Below are positions 34,865 to 43,696 of a stretch of DNA of 64,000 nucleotides, piece by piece. This stretch comes from Flavobacterium seoulense. Its GTDB lineage: Bacteria > Bacteroidota > Bacteroidia > Flavobacteriales > Flavobacteriaceae. The position numbers and the translations under genes are program-made. The stretch is taken from the NCBI RefSeq assembly GCF_000695795.1, contig NZ_JNCA01000024.1, positions 27,206-91,205 on the forward strand. Reading direction: 5' to 3'. The notes under the pieces are model-generated. The model worked only from the letters and a program-made list of their open reading frames with translations, had not been told where the DNA came from and did not search any database. Numbering within the stretch: position 1 is the first letter of the stretch; every line of letters starts with the position of its first letter.

Positions 34865-35944
34865 ATGTATCTAAAAAAAATTTCGTTATTCAATTATAAA
34901 AATTTTTCAGAAGCCAATTTTGAATTCGATGGCAAAATCATCTGTTTTGTAGGTAAAAATGGAATTGGGAAAACCAATGTTTTAGATGCTATTTACCATC
35001 TGTCTTACGGAAAAAGCTATTTCAATCCGCTGGCAGTTCAAAACATTAAACACGGCGAAGAGTTTTTTGTAATTGATGCCGAATTTATCAAAAACGAAAG
35101 AAGCGAACAGCTGGTTTGCAGCCTGAAAAAAGGACAAAAAAAAGTATTAAAACGTAACGGAAAAGCTTACGACAAATTCTCAGATCATATTGGATTTATT
35201 CCGCTGGTTATTATTTCTCCCGCCGACAGGGATTTAATTATTGAAGGCAGTGAAACCCGCCGAAAGTTTATTGATAGTATCATATCCCAACTCGACGCGC
35301 AATATTTACAGCAATTGATTCAATACCAAAAAGTAATGAGTCAGCGTAATGCTTTATTGAAATATTTTGCTTTGAATCATGTTTTTGACAATGACACGCT
35401 TTCTATATATAATGAGCAACTCGACGATTTTGGGAAATACATTTTCGAAAAGAGGAAAGCATTCATTGCCGAGTTTATTCCTATTTTTAACGAACATCAT
35501 CATGCTATTACAGGTTCACAGGAATCGGTTCAATTAGTATATGAAAGTCATTTGTTCGAAAAAGATTTATTGACACTTTTACAGGAAAACATCAATAAAG
35601 ACAGAGCTTTACATTACACCAGCATGGGAATTCACAAGGACGATTTGTCTTTTGAGATTGACAATCATCCTATCAAGAAATTTGGTTCTCAAGGTCAGCA
35701 AAAATCCTTTTTAATTGCTTTAAAACTAGCTCAATTTGAATTCCTAAAAAAACAAAGTGGCGTAAAACCTATACTTTTATTTGATGATATTTTTGATAAA
35801 CTAGACGAAACCCGTGTTGCTAAAATTGTCGAAATGGTCAATTCAGATACTTTTGGACAACTTTTTATTTCAGACACCCATCCGGAACGCACCGAAGCCA
35901 TTGTAAAATCAACATTACAATCTTATAAGATATTCAACTTATAA
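34865..35944 (+). CDS. recF: DNA replication/repair protein RecF
   Basis: A 359-residue SMC-like ATPase that helps load RecA at gaps. The ATG at 34865 gives the usual RecF start [21 protein letters not shown]; an in-frame TTG at 34799 would add an unlikely 22-residue leader. Walker A is [24 protein letters not shown], the signature is [19 protein letters not shown], and Walker B is [16 protein letters not shown] followed by [10 protein letters not shown]. It is divergent from the TPR gene and ends at a bidirectional terminator. It is not beside dnaA/dnaN here, as is usual in flavobacteria. Confidence 0.96.
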   Translation: MYLKKISLFNYKNFSEANFEFDGKIICFVGKNGIGKTNVLDAIYHLSYGKSYFNPLAVQNIKHGEEFFVIDAEFIKNERSEQLVCSLKKGQKKVLKRNGKAYDKFSDHIGFIPLVIISPADRDLIIEGSETRRKFIDSIISQLDAQYLQQLIQYQKVMSQRNALLKYFALNHVFDNDTLSIYNEQLDDFGKYIFEKRKAFIAEFIPIFNEHHHAITGSQESVQLVYESHLFEKDLLTLLQENINKDRALHYTSMGIHKDDLSFEIDNHPIKKFGSQGQQKSFLIALKLAQFEFLKKQSGVKPILLFDDIFDKLDETRVAKIVEMVNSDTFGQLFISDTHPERTEAIVKSTLQSYKIFNL

Positions 35945-35995
35945 TTTTAAAAAGCTATTTTGCAAAAAATCAGAAACAGCTCATTCTAAAAACTT

Positions 35996-36032
35996 AAAAA
36001 AAGCTGTTTGAATTTTCAAACAGCTTTTTTTT
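35996..36032. terminator. Bidirectional terminator between recF and lipoprotein gene
   Basis: The stem AAAAAAAGCTGTTTG (35996-36010) pairs with 36017-36031 around a 6-base loop, with A and T runs on the two sides, between converging genes. Confidence 0.85.
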
Positions 36033-36054
36033 AAGAATATGAATAATTAGAAAA

Positions 36055-36537
36055 TTATTCTTTTATCATTCCAGTTCCAATCATTTGAAGCTTTCCTGAA
36101 ATAACAATACTAGCTGTATTATTTGGAGCCGTCCTTACCGTTTCAGAATCATTTGCAACACCAATAGAAATTGTTAATTGATTGTTACTGATAATAACTT
36201 TATCGGTAGCAATTTTAGAACTAGGCTTTTCTTGCTTTTTTATAGTTATTACATAGCTATCATCAACAGAAGAGTCAACTGTACCAGTATATTCTCTATC
36301 AACATTTAAATCTCCTTTAACTTTAATAGTAGCATTATTGCCCGATTTTAAAACTGTAACTTTCGCATTATAGATATACCCTAAAGCTGTTTGAGGATCA
36401 TCAGTTACTTGAATATTTCCAGAAAATGTACCAAGATTATCTGAACCTGAGTCTGTATTAGAATCATCATCACTACTACATCCAGACAACATTACTACCA
36501 ATAGACATACAAAAATTTTACTGAGATTTTTTTTCAT
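36055..36537 (-). CDS. Small lipoprotein, probably surface-exposed
   Basis: A 160-residue protein with a type II signal peptide ending LSGC (Cys20). The cysteine is followed by SSDDDSNTDSGSD, an acidic stretch like the lipoprotein export signals that send Bacteroidetes lipoproteins to the cell surface. The rest is a beta-rich domain of about 110 residues with no family recognised. It stands alone, converging on recF and divergent from the rhodanese gene. Function unknown. Confidence 0.8.
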   Translation of the reverse strand: MKKNLSKIFVCLLVVMLSGCSSDDDSNTDSGSDNLGTFSGNIQVTDDPQTALGYIYNAKVTVLKSGNNATIKVKGDLNVDREYTGTVDSSVDDSYVITIKKQEKPSSKIATDKVIISNNQLTISIGVANDSETVRTAPNNTASIVISGKLQMIGTGMIKE

Positions 36538-36700
36538 TTTTTAAAATTTTAAAATTTAACGTAATTTTTTTAATACAATTAAAACTAATAAATTTTAAAT
36601 ATATTGCCTGCCTTTATTAACTTTCATTAACATTACATATAAAACAAATCAAATTCTATCGTTTTTCACTATTTTTGATTTTATTAAAAATTCAAATTTG

Positions 36701-37081
36701 ATGAAATCAAAAATCTTATTCTCAACAATATTCTTTTTCACATTATTCTTTAGTTATGCCCAAATCAAAACTGTTGAAGTCAATGCTTTCGCAAAAGAAA
36801 TAAAGACAACACAAAAACCTCAAATTTTAGATGTTCGTACTCCCGAAGAATTCGCCGGAGGACATATTGATAATGCTGCAAACATAGATTGGCAAAACGA
36901 AAATTTCGTTAAAAACACGGAAAAACTAGACAAAAACAAACCCGTTTATGTGTATTGCCGAAGCGGAAAAAGAAGTTTAAAAGCATCTGAAAAATTAGAG
37001 GAATTAGGCTTCAAAAAAATCTACAATTTAGATGGCGGCTATCTTCAATGGAATGCCGAATCAACAAAAACAGCGAAATAA
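36701..37081 (+). CDS. Exported single-domain rhodanese
   Basis: About 126 residues from the ATG at 36701; an in-frame TTG lies directly before it. A signal peptide (KSKILFSTIFFFTLFFSYAQ) places it in the periplasm. The rhodanese domain shows ILDVRTPEEFAGGHIDNAANI and the active-site loop YCRSGKRS with the catalytic Cys, then GFKKIYNLDGGYLQW. The family transfers sulfane sulfur or binds thiols; the periplasmic partner is unknown. A DUF2461 gene follows after 19 bases, probably on the same transcript. Confidence 0.92.
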   Translation: MKSKILFSTIFFFTLFFSYAQIKTVEVNAFAKEIKTTQKPQILDVRTPEEFAGGHIDNAANIDWQNENFVKNTEKLDKNKPVYVYCRSGKRSLKASEKLEELGFKKIYNLDGGYLQWNAESTKTAK

Positions 37082-37100
37082 AAATCAAAAACCACCACGA

Positions 37101-37778
37101 ATGCTTACAAAAGAATCACTTCAATTTCTAGACGATTTAAGAACCAATAACAATAGAGAATGGTTTCAGGATAATAAAAAACGTTATGAGATTTTCAAGA
37201 AAGATTATCATCAGTTAGTTAGTGATTTTCTCGATGCTATGAAACCGCTGGATCCTGCCTTAGAAATGCTGGAAGTAAAAAATTGTACTTTTAGAATCAA
37301 TCGTGACATTCGTTTTTCTAAAGACAAATCACCTTATAAATCACATTTGGGCGTTTGGCTTTCTTCGGGTGCTAAAGGACTTAATCGTGCAGGTTATTAT
37401 GTTCATATCGAAAAAGGAGCTTCCTTTATTGCCGGTGGTTTTTATTCGCCCGAAGCCGATGATCTCAAAAAAATACGCAAAGAAATTGCGTTTTTCTACG
37501 ACGATTTAGAAGCTATTTTAAATGAGCCTGGTTTCAAAAAAGAATTTGGTGATTTTAACCGGGATGAAAGAAGCATGCTAAAAAATCCACCAAGAGGTTA
37601 TGAAAAAGATCATCCTGCGATTGAATTTTTAAAACTGAAAAGTTTTGAAACCGTTCAGAAATTCGATATTTCAGAAGTGACTAAAAAAGATTTTGTTGCA
37701 AAAATGAGCCAGAAATTAATTCTTTTAAAGCCTTTAAACGAATTCATGAATCGTGCTTTAGAAACAGAAGAATTTTAA
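37101..37778 (+). CDS. DUF2461 (TIGR02453) protein
   Basis: About 225 residues from the ATG at 37101. Upstream in-frame ATGs (from 37032) lie within the rhodanese gene and give an implausible basic leader. Hallmarks are LQFLDDLRTNNNREWFQDNKKRYE at the start, CTFRINRDIRFSKDKSPYKSHLGVWLS, and YVHIEKGASFIAGGFYSPEADDLKKIRKEI. The family is widespread and of unknown function. It is separated from the glycosyltransferase gene downstream by a hairpin-forming repeat. Confidence 0.88.
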   Translation: MLTKESLQFLDDLRTNNNREWFQDNKKRYEIFKKDYHQLVSDFLDAMKPLDPALEMLEVKNCTFRINRDIRFSKDKSPYKSHLGVWLSSGAKGLNRAGYYVHIEKGASFIAGGFYSPEADDLKKIRKEIAFFYDDLEAILNEPGFKKEFGDFNRDERSMLKNPPRGYEKDHPAIEFLKLKSFETVQKFDISEVTKKDFVAKMSQKLILLKPLNEFMNRALETEEF

Positions 37779-37788
37779 GAAAAAGTTA

Positions 37789-37850
37789 GCCACAGATTAA
37801 ACGGATTATAAAGATTTCTAAAATCTGTGAGAATCATTTTAATCTGTGGC
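37789..37850 (+). repeat. Hairpin-forming intergenic repeat (GCCACAGATTAAA type)
   Basis: A perfect 13-base inverted repeat, GCCACAGATTAAA at 37789-37801 and its complement at 37838-37850, with a second partial match inside (AGATTTCTAAAATCT). I recall similar sequences scattered between genes in Flavobacterium genomes; only one copy is seen here. It may also act as a terminator for DUF2461. Confidence 0.55.
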
Positions 37851-37869
37851 AAAAAATCAACTTATTTTA

Positions 37870-38931
37870 ATGGAAAAAAGAAAAATACTTTTCCTTGGAG
37901 AATCCTATCGCGCCGATGCCATTACCTGGACAAATGGTTTAAAGGAATTTGGTAATTTCGAAATCACCTATTGGGAATTAAAAACATCCAATAATTCGTT
38001 TTTGAATAGAATCCTGAGAACGCTGGAATTTTTCTTTGCTCCTATAAGTATTCGAAAAATAATTCGTCAGCAAAAACCCGATATGATTATTGCCGAAAGA
38101 ACGACCAGTTATGGTTTTCTGGCGGCACTTTCAGGTTTACAACCAAGTGCAATTGCCCAGCAAGGCAAAACCGATTTATGGCCGGAAAATTCGATTACGA
38201 TTCCATTAAAAAAAATCATTCAGAATTATGCTTTTAAAAAAGCTACGCTTATTCATGCCTGGGGACCAATAATGACGAAACACATGGAAAAATCGAAAGT
38301 CGATATGGCTAAAGTTTTAGTGTTACCAAAAGGAATTGATTTAGGCTCATTCGAAAATAAAAACACTACCAATTCTGATAAAATTCATGCAATTGTTACG
38401 CGTTCGCTTTTACCAGAATACCGTCATGAAGTTATTTTAAAAGCTTTTGGCATTTTACATCAAAAAGGAATTGATTTCTCATTAACTATCGTAGGGAATG
38501 GCAAGCAACTTTCTTTTTTACAACAATTAGCAAGCGAGTTAAATATTGAAAATAAAGTATTTTTCACAGGAAGAATCGACAATACCGCTTTGCCAAAATT
38601 ACTACAACAATCTAATTTTTATATTAGCATGCCTGTGACTGAAGGTGTTTCGGCATCTTTGTTTGAAGCAATGGCTTGTAGTTGTTATCCAATAGTTTCG
38701 GATATTTCAGGAAATCAAAGTTGGATTCGTCATCGTGAAAACGGACAATTAATTACCGTTGATGATTCTGAAATGCTTGCTAATGAAATTCTTTGGGCTT
38801 TCGAAAATACAGATTTCAGAAATAATGCGGTTTTAAATAATCGAAAATTTATTGAAAATCAGGCAGATTATAAAATCAATATGAAAATCATTGCTGATAA
38901 ATACCATGAAGTGATTAATAATACCATCTGA
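37870..38931 (+). CDS. Glycosyltransferase family 4 (GT-B)
   Basis: About 353 residues from the ATG at 37870 (KRKILFLGESYRAD); a GTG at 37846 is in frame but unlikely. It is a GT-B protein. The N-terminal half binds the acceptor. The C-terminal half carries VLPKGIDLGSF, VTRSLLPEYRHEVILKAF, LTIVGNGKQ, FTGRIDNTALPKLL and the donor-binding segment PVTEGVSASLFEAMACSCYPIVSD, in which the Glu residues contact the nucleotide sugar. The sugar and acceptor cannot be told. It lies alone between two intergenic repeats, upstream of murB. Confidence 0.88.
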   Translation: MEKRKILFLGESYRADAITWTNGLKEFGNFEITYWELKTSNNSFLNRILRTLEFFFAPISIRKIIRQQKPDMIIAERTTSYGFLAALSGLQPSAIAQQGKTDLWPENSITIPLKKIIQNYAFKKATLIHAWGPIMTKHMEKSKVDMAKVLVLPKGIDLGSFENKNTTNSDKIHAIVTRSLLPEYRHEVILKAFGILHQKGIDFSLTIVGNGKQLSFLQQLASELNIENKVFFTGRIDNTALPKLLQQSNFYISMPVTEGVSASLFEAMACSCYPIVSDISGNQSWIRHRENGQLITVDDSEMLANEILWAFENTDFRNNAVLNNRKFIENQADYKINMKIIADKYHEVINNTI

Positions 38932-38939
38932 TTTTTTTG

Positions 38940-39004
38940 ACCATTAAGGAATTAAGATTCATTAAATGACTCTAAGTCTTAAATTAGCTTAATTTCTTAA
39001 TGGT
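38940..39004 (+). repeat. Intact dispersed inverted repeat (ACCATTAAGGAATTAAG type)
   Basis: Arms at 38940-38956 and 38988-39004 are inverted copies of ACCATTAAGRAATTAAG with one mismatch, around a ~31-base centre. Single arms of the same family lie at 41843-41861 and 43774-43793. Elements of this type look like short non-coding dispersed repeats. Confidence 0.65.
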
Positions 39005-39019
39005 TAAAACAAAAAACCT

Positions 39020-39027
39020 TACTTTTG
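39020..39027 (+). promoter_or_regulatory. Candidate -7 box of murB
   Basis: A perfect TACTTTTG, 37 bases before the murB ATG and just after the repeat. Confidence 0.45.
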
Positions 39028-39063
39028 AATCTTCAATTCACCACTAAAAAAGCGCTTTCTTTT

Positions 39064-40077
39064 ATGGAAATTCTAAATAATTTTTCTTTAAAAAACTACA
39101 ATACTTTTGGCATTGAAGCCAAAGCAAAACAATTTGTTGCTGTTCATAGTGTTAGCGAATTAAAAACAATTTTAGAACAACATCCATCAGAGAAAAAATT
39201 CATTTTAGGAGGCGGAAGTAATATGTTGCTAACGCAAGATATTGACGCATTAGTGATTCATATTGATTTGAAAGGAAAAAAAATCATCAAAGAAGATGAG
39301 GATTTTGTTTGGGTTGAAGCTCAGGCTGGCGAAAACTGGCACGAATTTGTACTTTGGAACATAGATCAAAATTTTGGCGGATTAGAAAACATGTCATTAA
39401 TTCCCGGAAATGTAGGCACCACTCCTGTTCAAAACATTGGCGCTTATGGAACAGAAATTAAAGATACTTTTGTTTCCTGCGATGCGATAAATATTAAAAC
39501 TCAGGAAATAAAAACTTTCACTAATGCCGAATGTAATTTTGGTTACCGCGAAAGTGTTTTTAAACATGAGGTAAAAGACCAATATATCATTACTTCGGTG
39601 GTTTTTAAACTAACAAAACATAACCATAAAATCAACACTTCTTATGGAGATATTCTGGCTGAATTAGAAAAAAATAACATTAAAACCCCTGGATTAAAAG
39701 ATGTTAGTAATGCTGTAATTGCCATTAGACAAAGTAAATTACCTGATCCTAAAGAACTTGGAAACAGCGGTAGTTTTTTCAAAAATCCAATTGTTTTGAA
39801 AACTGATTTCGAAAAAATTCAGCAAAAATTCCCTGAAATAAAATATTACGAAGTTTCGGCAACCGAAGTAAAAGTTCCTGCGGGCTGGCTGATTGAGCAG
39901 GCTGGTTTTAAAGGAAAACGTTTTGGCGATGCCGGAGTTCATAAAAATCAAGCCTTAGTTTTAGTTAATTATGGCAAGGCGACAGGACAGGAAATATTAG
40001 CTGTTTCCAAAGATATTCAAAAAACTGTTTTTGAGACTTTTGGCATTCAAATTGAAGCTGAAGTAAATGTAATTTAA
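39064..40077 (+). CDS. murB: UDP-N-acetylmuramate dehydrogenase
   Basis: A 337-residue FAD enzyme that completes UDP-MurNAc for peptidoglycan. The ATG at 39064 gives the usual start (EILNNFSLKNYNTFGIEAKAK); a TTG at 39025 would only add a leader. Motifs are GGGSNMLL (FAD pyrophosphate), IPGNVGTTPVQNIGAYGTEI, NFGYRESVFK, and GNSGSFFKNPI with the catalytic Ser. The end carries the catalytic Glu in IEAEVNVI. The length fits type I MurB. Confidence 0.96.
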   Translation: MEILNNFSLKNYNTFGIEAKAKQFVAVHSVSELKTILEQHPSEKKFILGGGSNMLLTQDIDALVIHIDLKGKKIIKEDEDFVWVEAQAGENWHEFVLWNIDQNFGGLENMSLIPGNVGTTPVQNIGAYGTEIKDTFVSCDAINIKTQEIKTFTNAECNFGYRESVFKHEVKDQYIITSVVFKLTKHNHKINTSYGDILAELEKNNIKTPGLKDVSNAVIAIRQSKLPDPKELGNSGSFFKNPIVLKTDFEKIQQKFPEIKYYEVSATEVKVPAGWLIEQAGFKGKRFGDAGVHKNQALVLVNYGKATGQEILAVSKDIQKTVFETFGIQIEAEVNVI

Positions 40078-40147
40078 ACTCAAAAACAAGCTTCAAAATT
40101 TTATTTTAAAATTCCTATTTAACATTTTCAAATACTAATTGTATTCA

Positions 40148-40155
40148 TACCTTTG
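40148..40155 (+). promoter_or_regulatory. Candidate -7 box of the GT2/sigma factor unit
   Basis: A perfect TACCTTTG, 30 bases before the GT2 start codon. The upstream element is unclear. Confidence 0.45.
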
Positions 40156-40184
40156 CAGTCGATTTAAAAACCCATTAAACACTG

Positions 40185-41291
40185 ATGCTTATACTGATTC
40201 TTTACTTTTTTATTGCTATTGTTTTTATTCAAATTGCGTATTATTTAGGAGTTTTTGGGAAATTTGCTTTCGCCAAAGCACAAAAAATAACACCCAAAAG
40301 AATTCCTGTTTCGGTTATCGTTTGTGCTAAAAATGAAGAAGAAAATGTAGCCAAATATGTTCCGCTGCTAGCAGAGCAAAACTACCCTGATTTTGAGATT
40401 GTTCTAATCGACGATGCCTCAAGTGATAACACCTTAGAACTTTTTGAAGCATTCGAACAACAATATTCTAACATTCGTCTCGTTAAGGTACAAAACAATG
40501 AGGCTTTTTGGGGAAATAAAAAATATGCTTTGACCTTAGGTATCAAAGCCGCAAAGAAAGAATATTTGCTATTTACCGATGCTGATTGTTACCCAACATC
40601 TAAAGACTGGATAACTGCTATGAGTTCGCAATTTACATTACATAAAACGATTGTTTTAGGATATGGAGGCTATGATAAAATTGCCAATTCATTCCTGAAT
40701 AAAATCATTCGTTTTGAAACTGTGTTGACAGCAATTCAGTATTTTTCATGGGCAAAGCTAGGAAATCCATATATGGGTGTAGGGCGAAATTTAGCTTACA
40801 AAAAAGAAGAATTCTTTAATGTAAACGGATTTATTAATCATATTCAGGTGCGTTCCGGCGATGATGATTTATTCATTAACGAAGCGGCAAATGCTGGTAA
40901 TACAACCGTTGCTTACACTCCGGAAAGTTTTACATATTCGGCTCCAAAAACGAAATACAAAGACTGGTTTACTCAAAAAAGAAGACATGTTGCTACGGCA
41001 AAACATTATAAAACTATTGATCAATTACAGCTGGGGTTGTTCTTCAGTTCCCAATTGTTATTTATTGTTTTAGCCACTATCTTATTAGCTTTCCAGTTTC
41101 AGTGGATTTTAGTATTGAGTTTAGTAGGATTACGTTATTTATGTGCCTGGCTTATTGTAGGGTTTTCGGCTGGAAAATTAAAAGAAAAGGATATTAAATT
41201 TTGGTTTCCAATAGTCGAAATTGCGCTTGTTTTTACTCAAATCAATGTTTTTATCACTAATATTTTTTCAAAACCAGTCAATTGGAAATAA
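40185..41291 (+). CDS. Membrane glycosyltransferase family 2
   Basis: A 368-residue GT-A enzyme. An N-terminal helix (residues 2-25) is followed by the GT2 core: VSVIVCAKNEEENV, FEIVLIDDASSDNT, LLFTDADCYP (DxD metal site), SGDDDLFINEA (acidic base region) and the QKRRH motif typical of processive-type GT2. Two helices follow (about 285-330). It probably adds sugars to a lipid-linked or exported product; the substrate is unknown. The last ten bases overlap the next gene, an ECF sigma factor, an arrangement that suggests coupled expression. Confidence 0.92.
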   Translation: MLILILYFFIAIVFIQIAYYLGVFGKFAFAKAQKITPKRIPVSVIVCAKNEEENVAKYVPLLAEQNYPDFEIVLIDDASSDNTLELFEAFEQQYSNIRLVKVQNNEAFWGNKKYALTLGIKAAKKEYLLFTDADCYPTSKDWITAMSSQFTLHKTIVLGYGGYDKIANSFLNKIIRFETVLTAIQYFSWAKLGNPYMGVGRNLAYKKEEFFNVNGFINHIQVRSGDDDLFINEAANAGNTTVAYTPESFTYSAPKTKYKDWFTQKRRHVATAKHYKTIDQLQLGLFFSSQLLFIVLATILLAFQFQWILVLSLVGLRYLCAWLIVGFSAGKLKEKDIKFWFPIVEIALVFTQINVFITNIFSKPVNWK

Positions 41292-41833
41292 AAAATCAAA
41301 TAGAAAAAGCAAAATCAGGAGACCAAACGGCCTTTACTTTTCTATTGAATCATTATTGGAGTGAAGTTTACGGATTCATGCTTAAACGCACCGAAAACGA
41401 GACCAATGCCGAAGATATTACCATTGAAACTTTTTCGAAAGCATTTGATAAAATTGCAACTTATAATCCTGAATTCCAGTTCAACACCTGGTTAATCACT
41501 ATTGCAAAGAATGTCTATATTGATATGCTTCGCAAGCAAAAATCAAGTCTTTTTGTCGAAATCACAGAGCAGGAAGACCAAAAAGCTTATAACATCGCCG
41601 ATACGACACCGTCTAAAGAAGACGAATTGATTACCGAGCAAAACCTTTCGCAATTACTGCAATACATCAAGGAATTAAAACCTCATTATCAGGAAGTAAT
41701 CCAGTTGCGTTATTTTCAGGAAATGAGCTATCAGGAAATAGCCAATAAAATTGACGAACCACTCAACAACGTCAAAGTAAAACTCCTTAGAGCCAAAAAA
41801 CTATTGGCAGAAATTATCCATAACCGCAGGTAA
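41282..41833 (+). CDS. ECF-type RNA polymerase sigma factor
   Basis: A 183-residue sigma-70 family protein. Region 2 covers about residues 20-90 (AEDITIETFSKAFDKIATYNPEFQFNTWLITIAKNVYIDMLRKQ) and region 4 about 125-180 (YQEVIQLRYFQEMSYQEIANKIDEPLNNVKVKLLRAKKLL). The start is a TTG inside the end of the GT2 gene (10-base overlap). The next Met is residue 33, inside region 2, so the TTG is needed. No anti-sigma gene follows; instead the accessory island begins ten bases downstream. How it is controlled is not visible. Confidence 0.93.
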   Translation: MEIKNQIEKAKSGDQTAFTFLLNHYWSEVYGFMLKRTENETNAEDITIETFSKAFDKIATYNPEFQFNTWLITIAKNVYIDMLRKQKSSLFVEITEQEDQKAYNIADTTPSKEDELITEQNLSQLLQYIKELKPHYQEVIQLRYFQEMSYQEIANKIDEPLNNVKVKLLRAKKLLAEIIHNRR

Positions 41834-42012
41834 TTTTTTTTAAAACCATTAAGGCATTAAGTTATATTAAGATTCTCTTTTAGTGTAGCCGTAAATAATA
41901 CTGTCATTTCTTTGACAAGTAAGAAAAGTTTTTAAATTTGTAGAAATAAAAACTTGCATACAACATGTCAATTTAGAATAAAACTGGACTGTTTTATGCG
42001 TATATAAACGAG

Positions 42013-42026
42013 TTACCGGTTATTAT
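42013..42026 (+). repeat. Left 14-base inverted repeat around the AlbA_2 gene
   Basis: TTACCGGTTATTAT lies 14 bases before the start codon. Its complement, with one mismatch, is at 43426-43439. Confidence 0.6.
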
Positions 42027-42040
42027 ACTAAGAAACAACT

Positions 42041-43429
42041 ATGATACAAACAATAGAAATTACAGACGAACAGAAGGAAAAAATTTTACATTTAAGTGAA
42101 AATCATTTTAATGACTTAAAATCTAAAGATATTTCTCCTGCAAGTTTAACAAAGACTATCTCTGCATTTTCAAACTCAGTTGGTGGCGATTTATATATAG
42201 GCATTGATGAGAATGAAGAAAAAGGAATTAAAACACGTTCATGGAGAGGGTTTGTTGACGAAGAGGAGGCAAACGGTCATATTCAAATTTTCGAGCAATT
42301 ATTTCCGATAGGTGATTCTTATTCATACACATTCTTAACTAACCCATCTTCGACTGGACTCATCTTACAAGCATCAATTAAGAAAACACTCCATATTGTT
42401 AAGGCTTCTAACGGAAGTATCTATAAAAGACGCTCTGCTCAAAGCTTAAAATTGACTACTGACGCAGAATTAAAAAGATTAGAATTAGATAAAGGGCTAT
42501 CTAGCTTTGAGGATATTACTCTAAATATCCCTTTAGAAACCGTTACAGATTCTTATATCATTTTTGAATTTATGATAGAAGTTGTTCCAACCATTGAACC
42601 TTTACCGTGGCTTAAAAAACAATTATTAATTAGAGATAACCATCCAACTGTTGCTGCAACTTTGTTGTATTCTGAAATTCCTCAAGCTGCACTTCCAAAA
42701 CAAAGTGGAATAAAAGTTTATAGATACAAAACGAAATCAGATGAAGGAACAAGAGAAACTTTAGTATTTGACCCAATCTCAATTGAAGGACCAATATATA
42801 CGCAAATATATGAGGCTGTAAGCACAACAAAAAGAGTAATTGAAGAAGAAAAAGTATTAAGAGAAACTGGACTTGAGGATTTGCAATATCCTGACAAAGC
42901 GTTACATGAAATTGTAACTAACGCTGTATTACATAGAGATTATAGCTTGGCATCAGATATTCATATCAGGATATTTGATAATAGAGTTGAAGTTTTAAGT
43001 CCTGGTTCTTTACCTGGTCATGTAACGGAAATAAACATTCTAAATGAGCAATTTGCTAGAAATGGGAATCTCGTACGATTAGTTAACAAATTTCCAAACC
43101 CACCTAATAAGGATGTAGGAGAAGGCCTAAATACTGCATTTAATGAAACTAGCGATTTAAGATTAAAAAAACCAATTATTAAAGAGCTTGAGAATGCAGT
43201 TTTAGTTACTATAAGTCACGAACCATTAGCATCACCAGAAAAAATTATTATGGAGTACTTAGAAACTAATGATGAAATTCACAATAGCACTGCAAGAGAA
43301 CTGACCGGAGTAAGAACTCCTGACTCAATGAAAAGTGTTTTCTATAAATTACAAGAGAAAGGACTTTTAGAGATTAATCCAGACCCGACAAAAAAAGGAA
43401 GAAATTCAACTTGGATAAAAAAGAAATAA
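42041..43429 (+). CDS. AlbA_2/Schlafen-like ATP-binding protein
   Basis: A 462-residue protein of the COG2865 type. The N-terminal AlbA_2/Schlafen-like domain (about residues 15-140) has ISAFSNSVGGDLYIGIDE and a later KASNGSIYKRRSAQS. A linker leads to a GHKL-like ATPase segment (about 285-350) with ALHEIVTNAVLHRDYS and DNRVEVLSPGSLPG. A winged-helix C-terminus (about 400-460) has STARELTGVRTPDSMKSVFYKLQEKGLLE. Such proteins are putative regulators and occur often in accessory or defence regions. Its role here is unknown. The gene is tightly framed by 14-base inverted repeats, the right one overlapping its stop codon. Confidence 0.85.
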   Translation: MIQTIEITDEQKEKILHLSENHFNDLKSKDISPASLTKTISAFSNSVGGDLYIGIDENEEKGIKTRSWRGFVDEEEANGHIQIFEQLFPIGDSYSYTFLTNPSSTGLILQASIKKTLHIVKASNGSIYKRRSAQSLKLTTDAELKRLELDKGLSSFEDITLNIPLETVTDSYIIFEFMIEVVPTIEPLPWLKKQLLIRDNHPTVAATLLYSEIPQAALPKQSGIKVYRYKTKSDEGTRETLVFDPISIEGPIYTQIYEAVSTTKRVIEEEKVLRETGLEDLQYPDKALHEIVTNAVLHRDYSLASDIHIRIFDNRVEVLSPGSLPGHVTEINILNEQFARNGNLVRLVNKFPNPPNKDVGEGLNTAFNETSDLRLKKPIIKELENAVLVTISHEPLASPEKIIMEYLETNDEIHNSTARELTGVRTPDSMKSVFYKLQEKGLLEINPDPTKKGRNSTWIKKK

Positions 43430-43439
43430 CAACCGGTAA
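43426..43439 (-). repeat. Right 14-base inverted repeat around the AlbA_2 gene
   Basis: On the minus strand this reads TTACCGGTTGTTAT, matching the left repeat at 13 of 14 positions. It overlaps the stop codon of the ATPase gene. Confidence 0.6.
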
Positions 43440-43590
43440 GAGAACAGTTACTCTGACCGCACAGATATATCAACGCAATGATAGCGCGGAAATGTTTTCC
43501 GTGCCCACAACGAAAAGCAACTTTGTCGAGTTACTAGATGAGATTCCTCATTCTTCGGAATGACAAGTTTGTGTAAAATCAATTGGAACG

Positions 43591-43696
43591 GGCTTTAGCC
43601 TGTTTTAAAAATAGAATTCTAAATTGGCTTTAGCCTAAATCATATTGATTTGGCTAAAGCCTTATTTATTATTAATTCCATCATCTGGCTAAAGCC
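43591..43696. repeat. Cluster of GGCTTTAGCC / GGCTAAAGCC repeats
   Basis: GGCTTTAGCC occurs at 43591-43600 and 43626-43635, and the complement GGCTAAAGCC at 43652-43661 and 43687-43696. The inner pair extends through AAATCA/TGATTT to form a long hairpin; the outer pair could nest around it. It looks like a non-coding dispersed element. Confidence 0.8.

Noticed and set aside
42001..43560. Integron gene cassette with attC sites
   Set aside because: The flanking repeats lack the GTTRRRY and RYYYAAC core pairs, and no integrase gene is present in the window.
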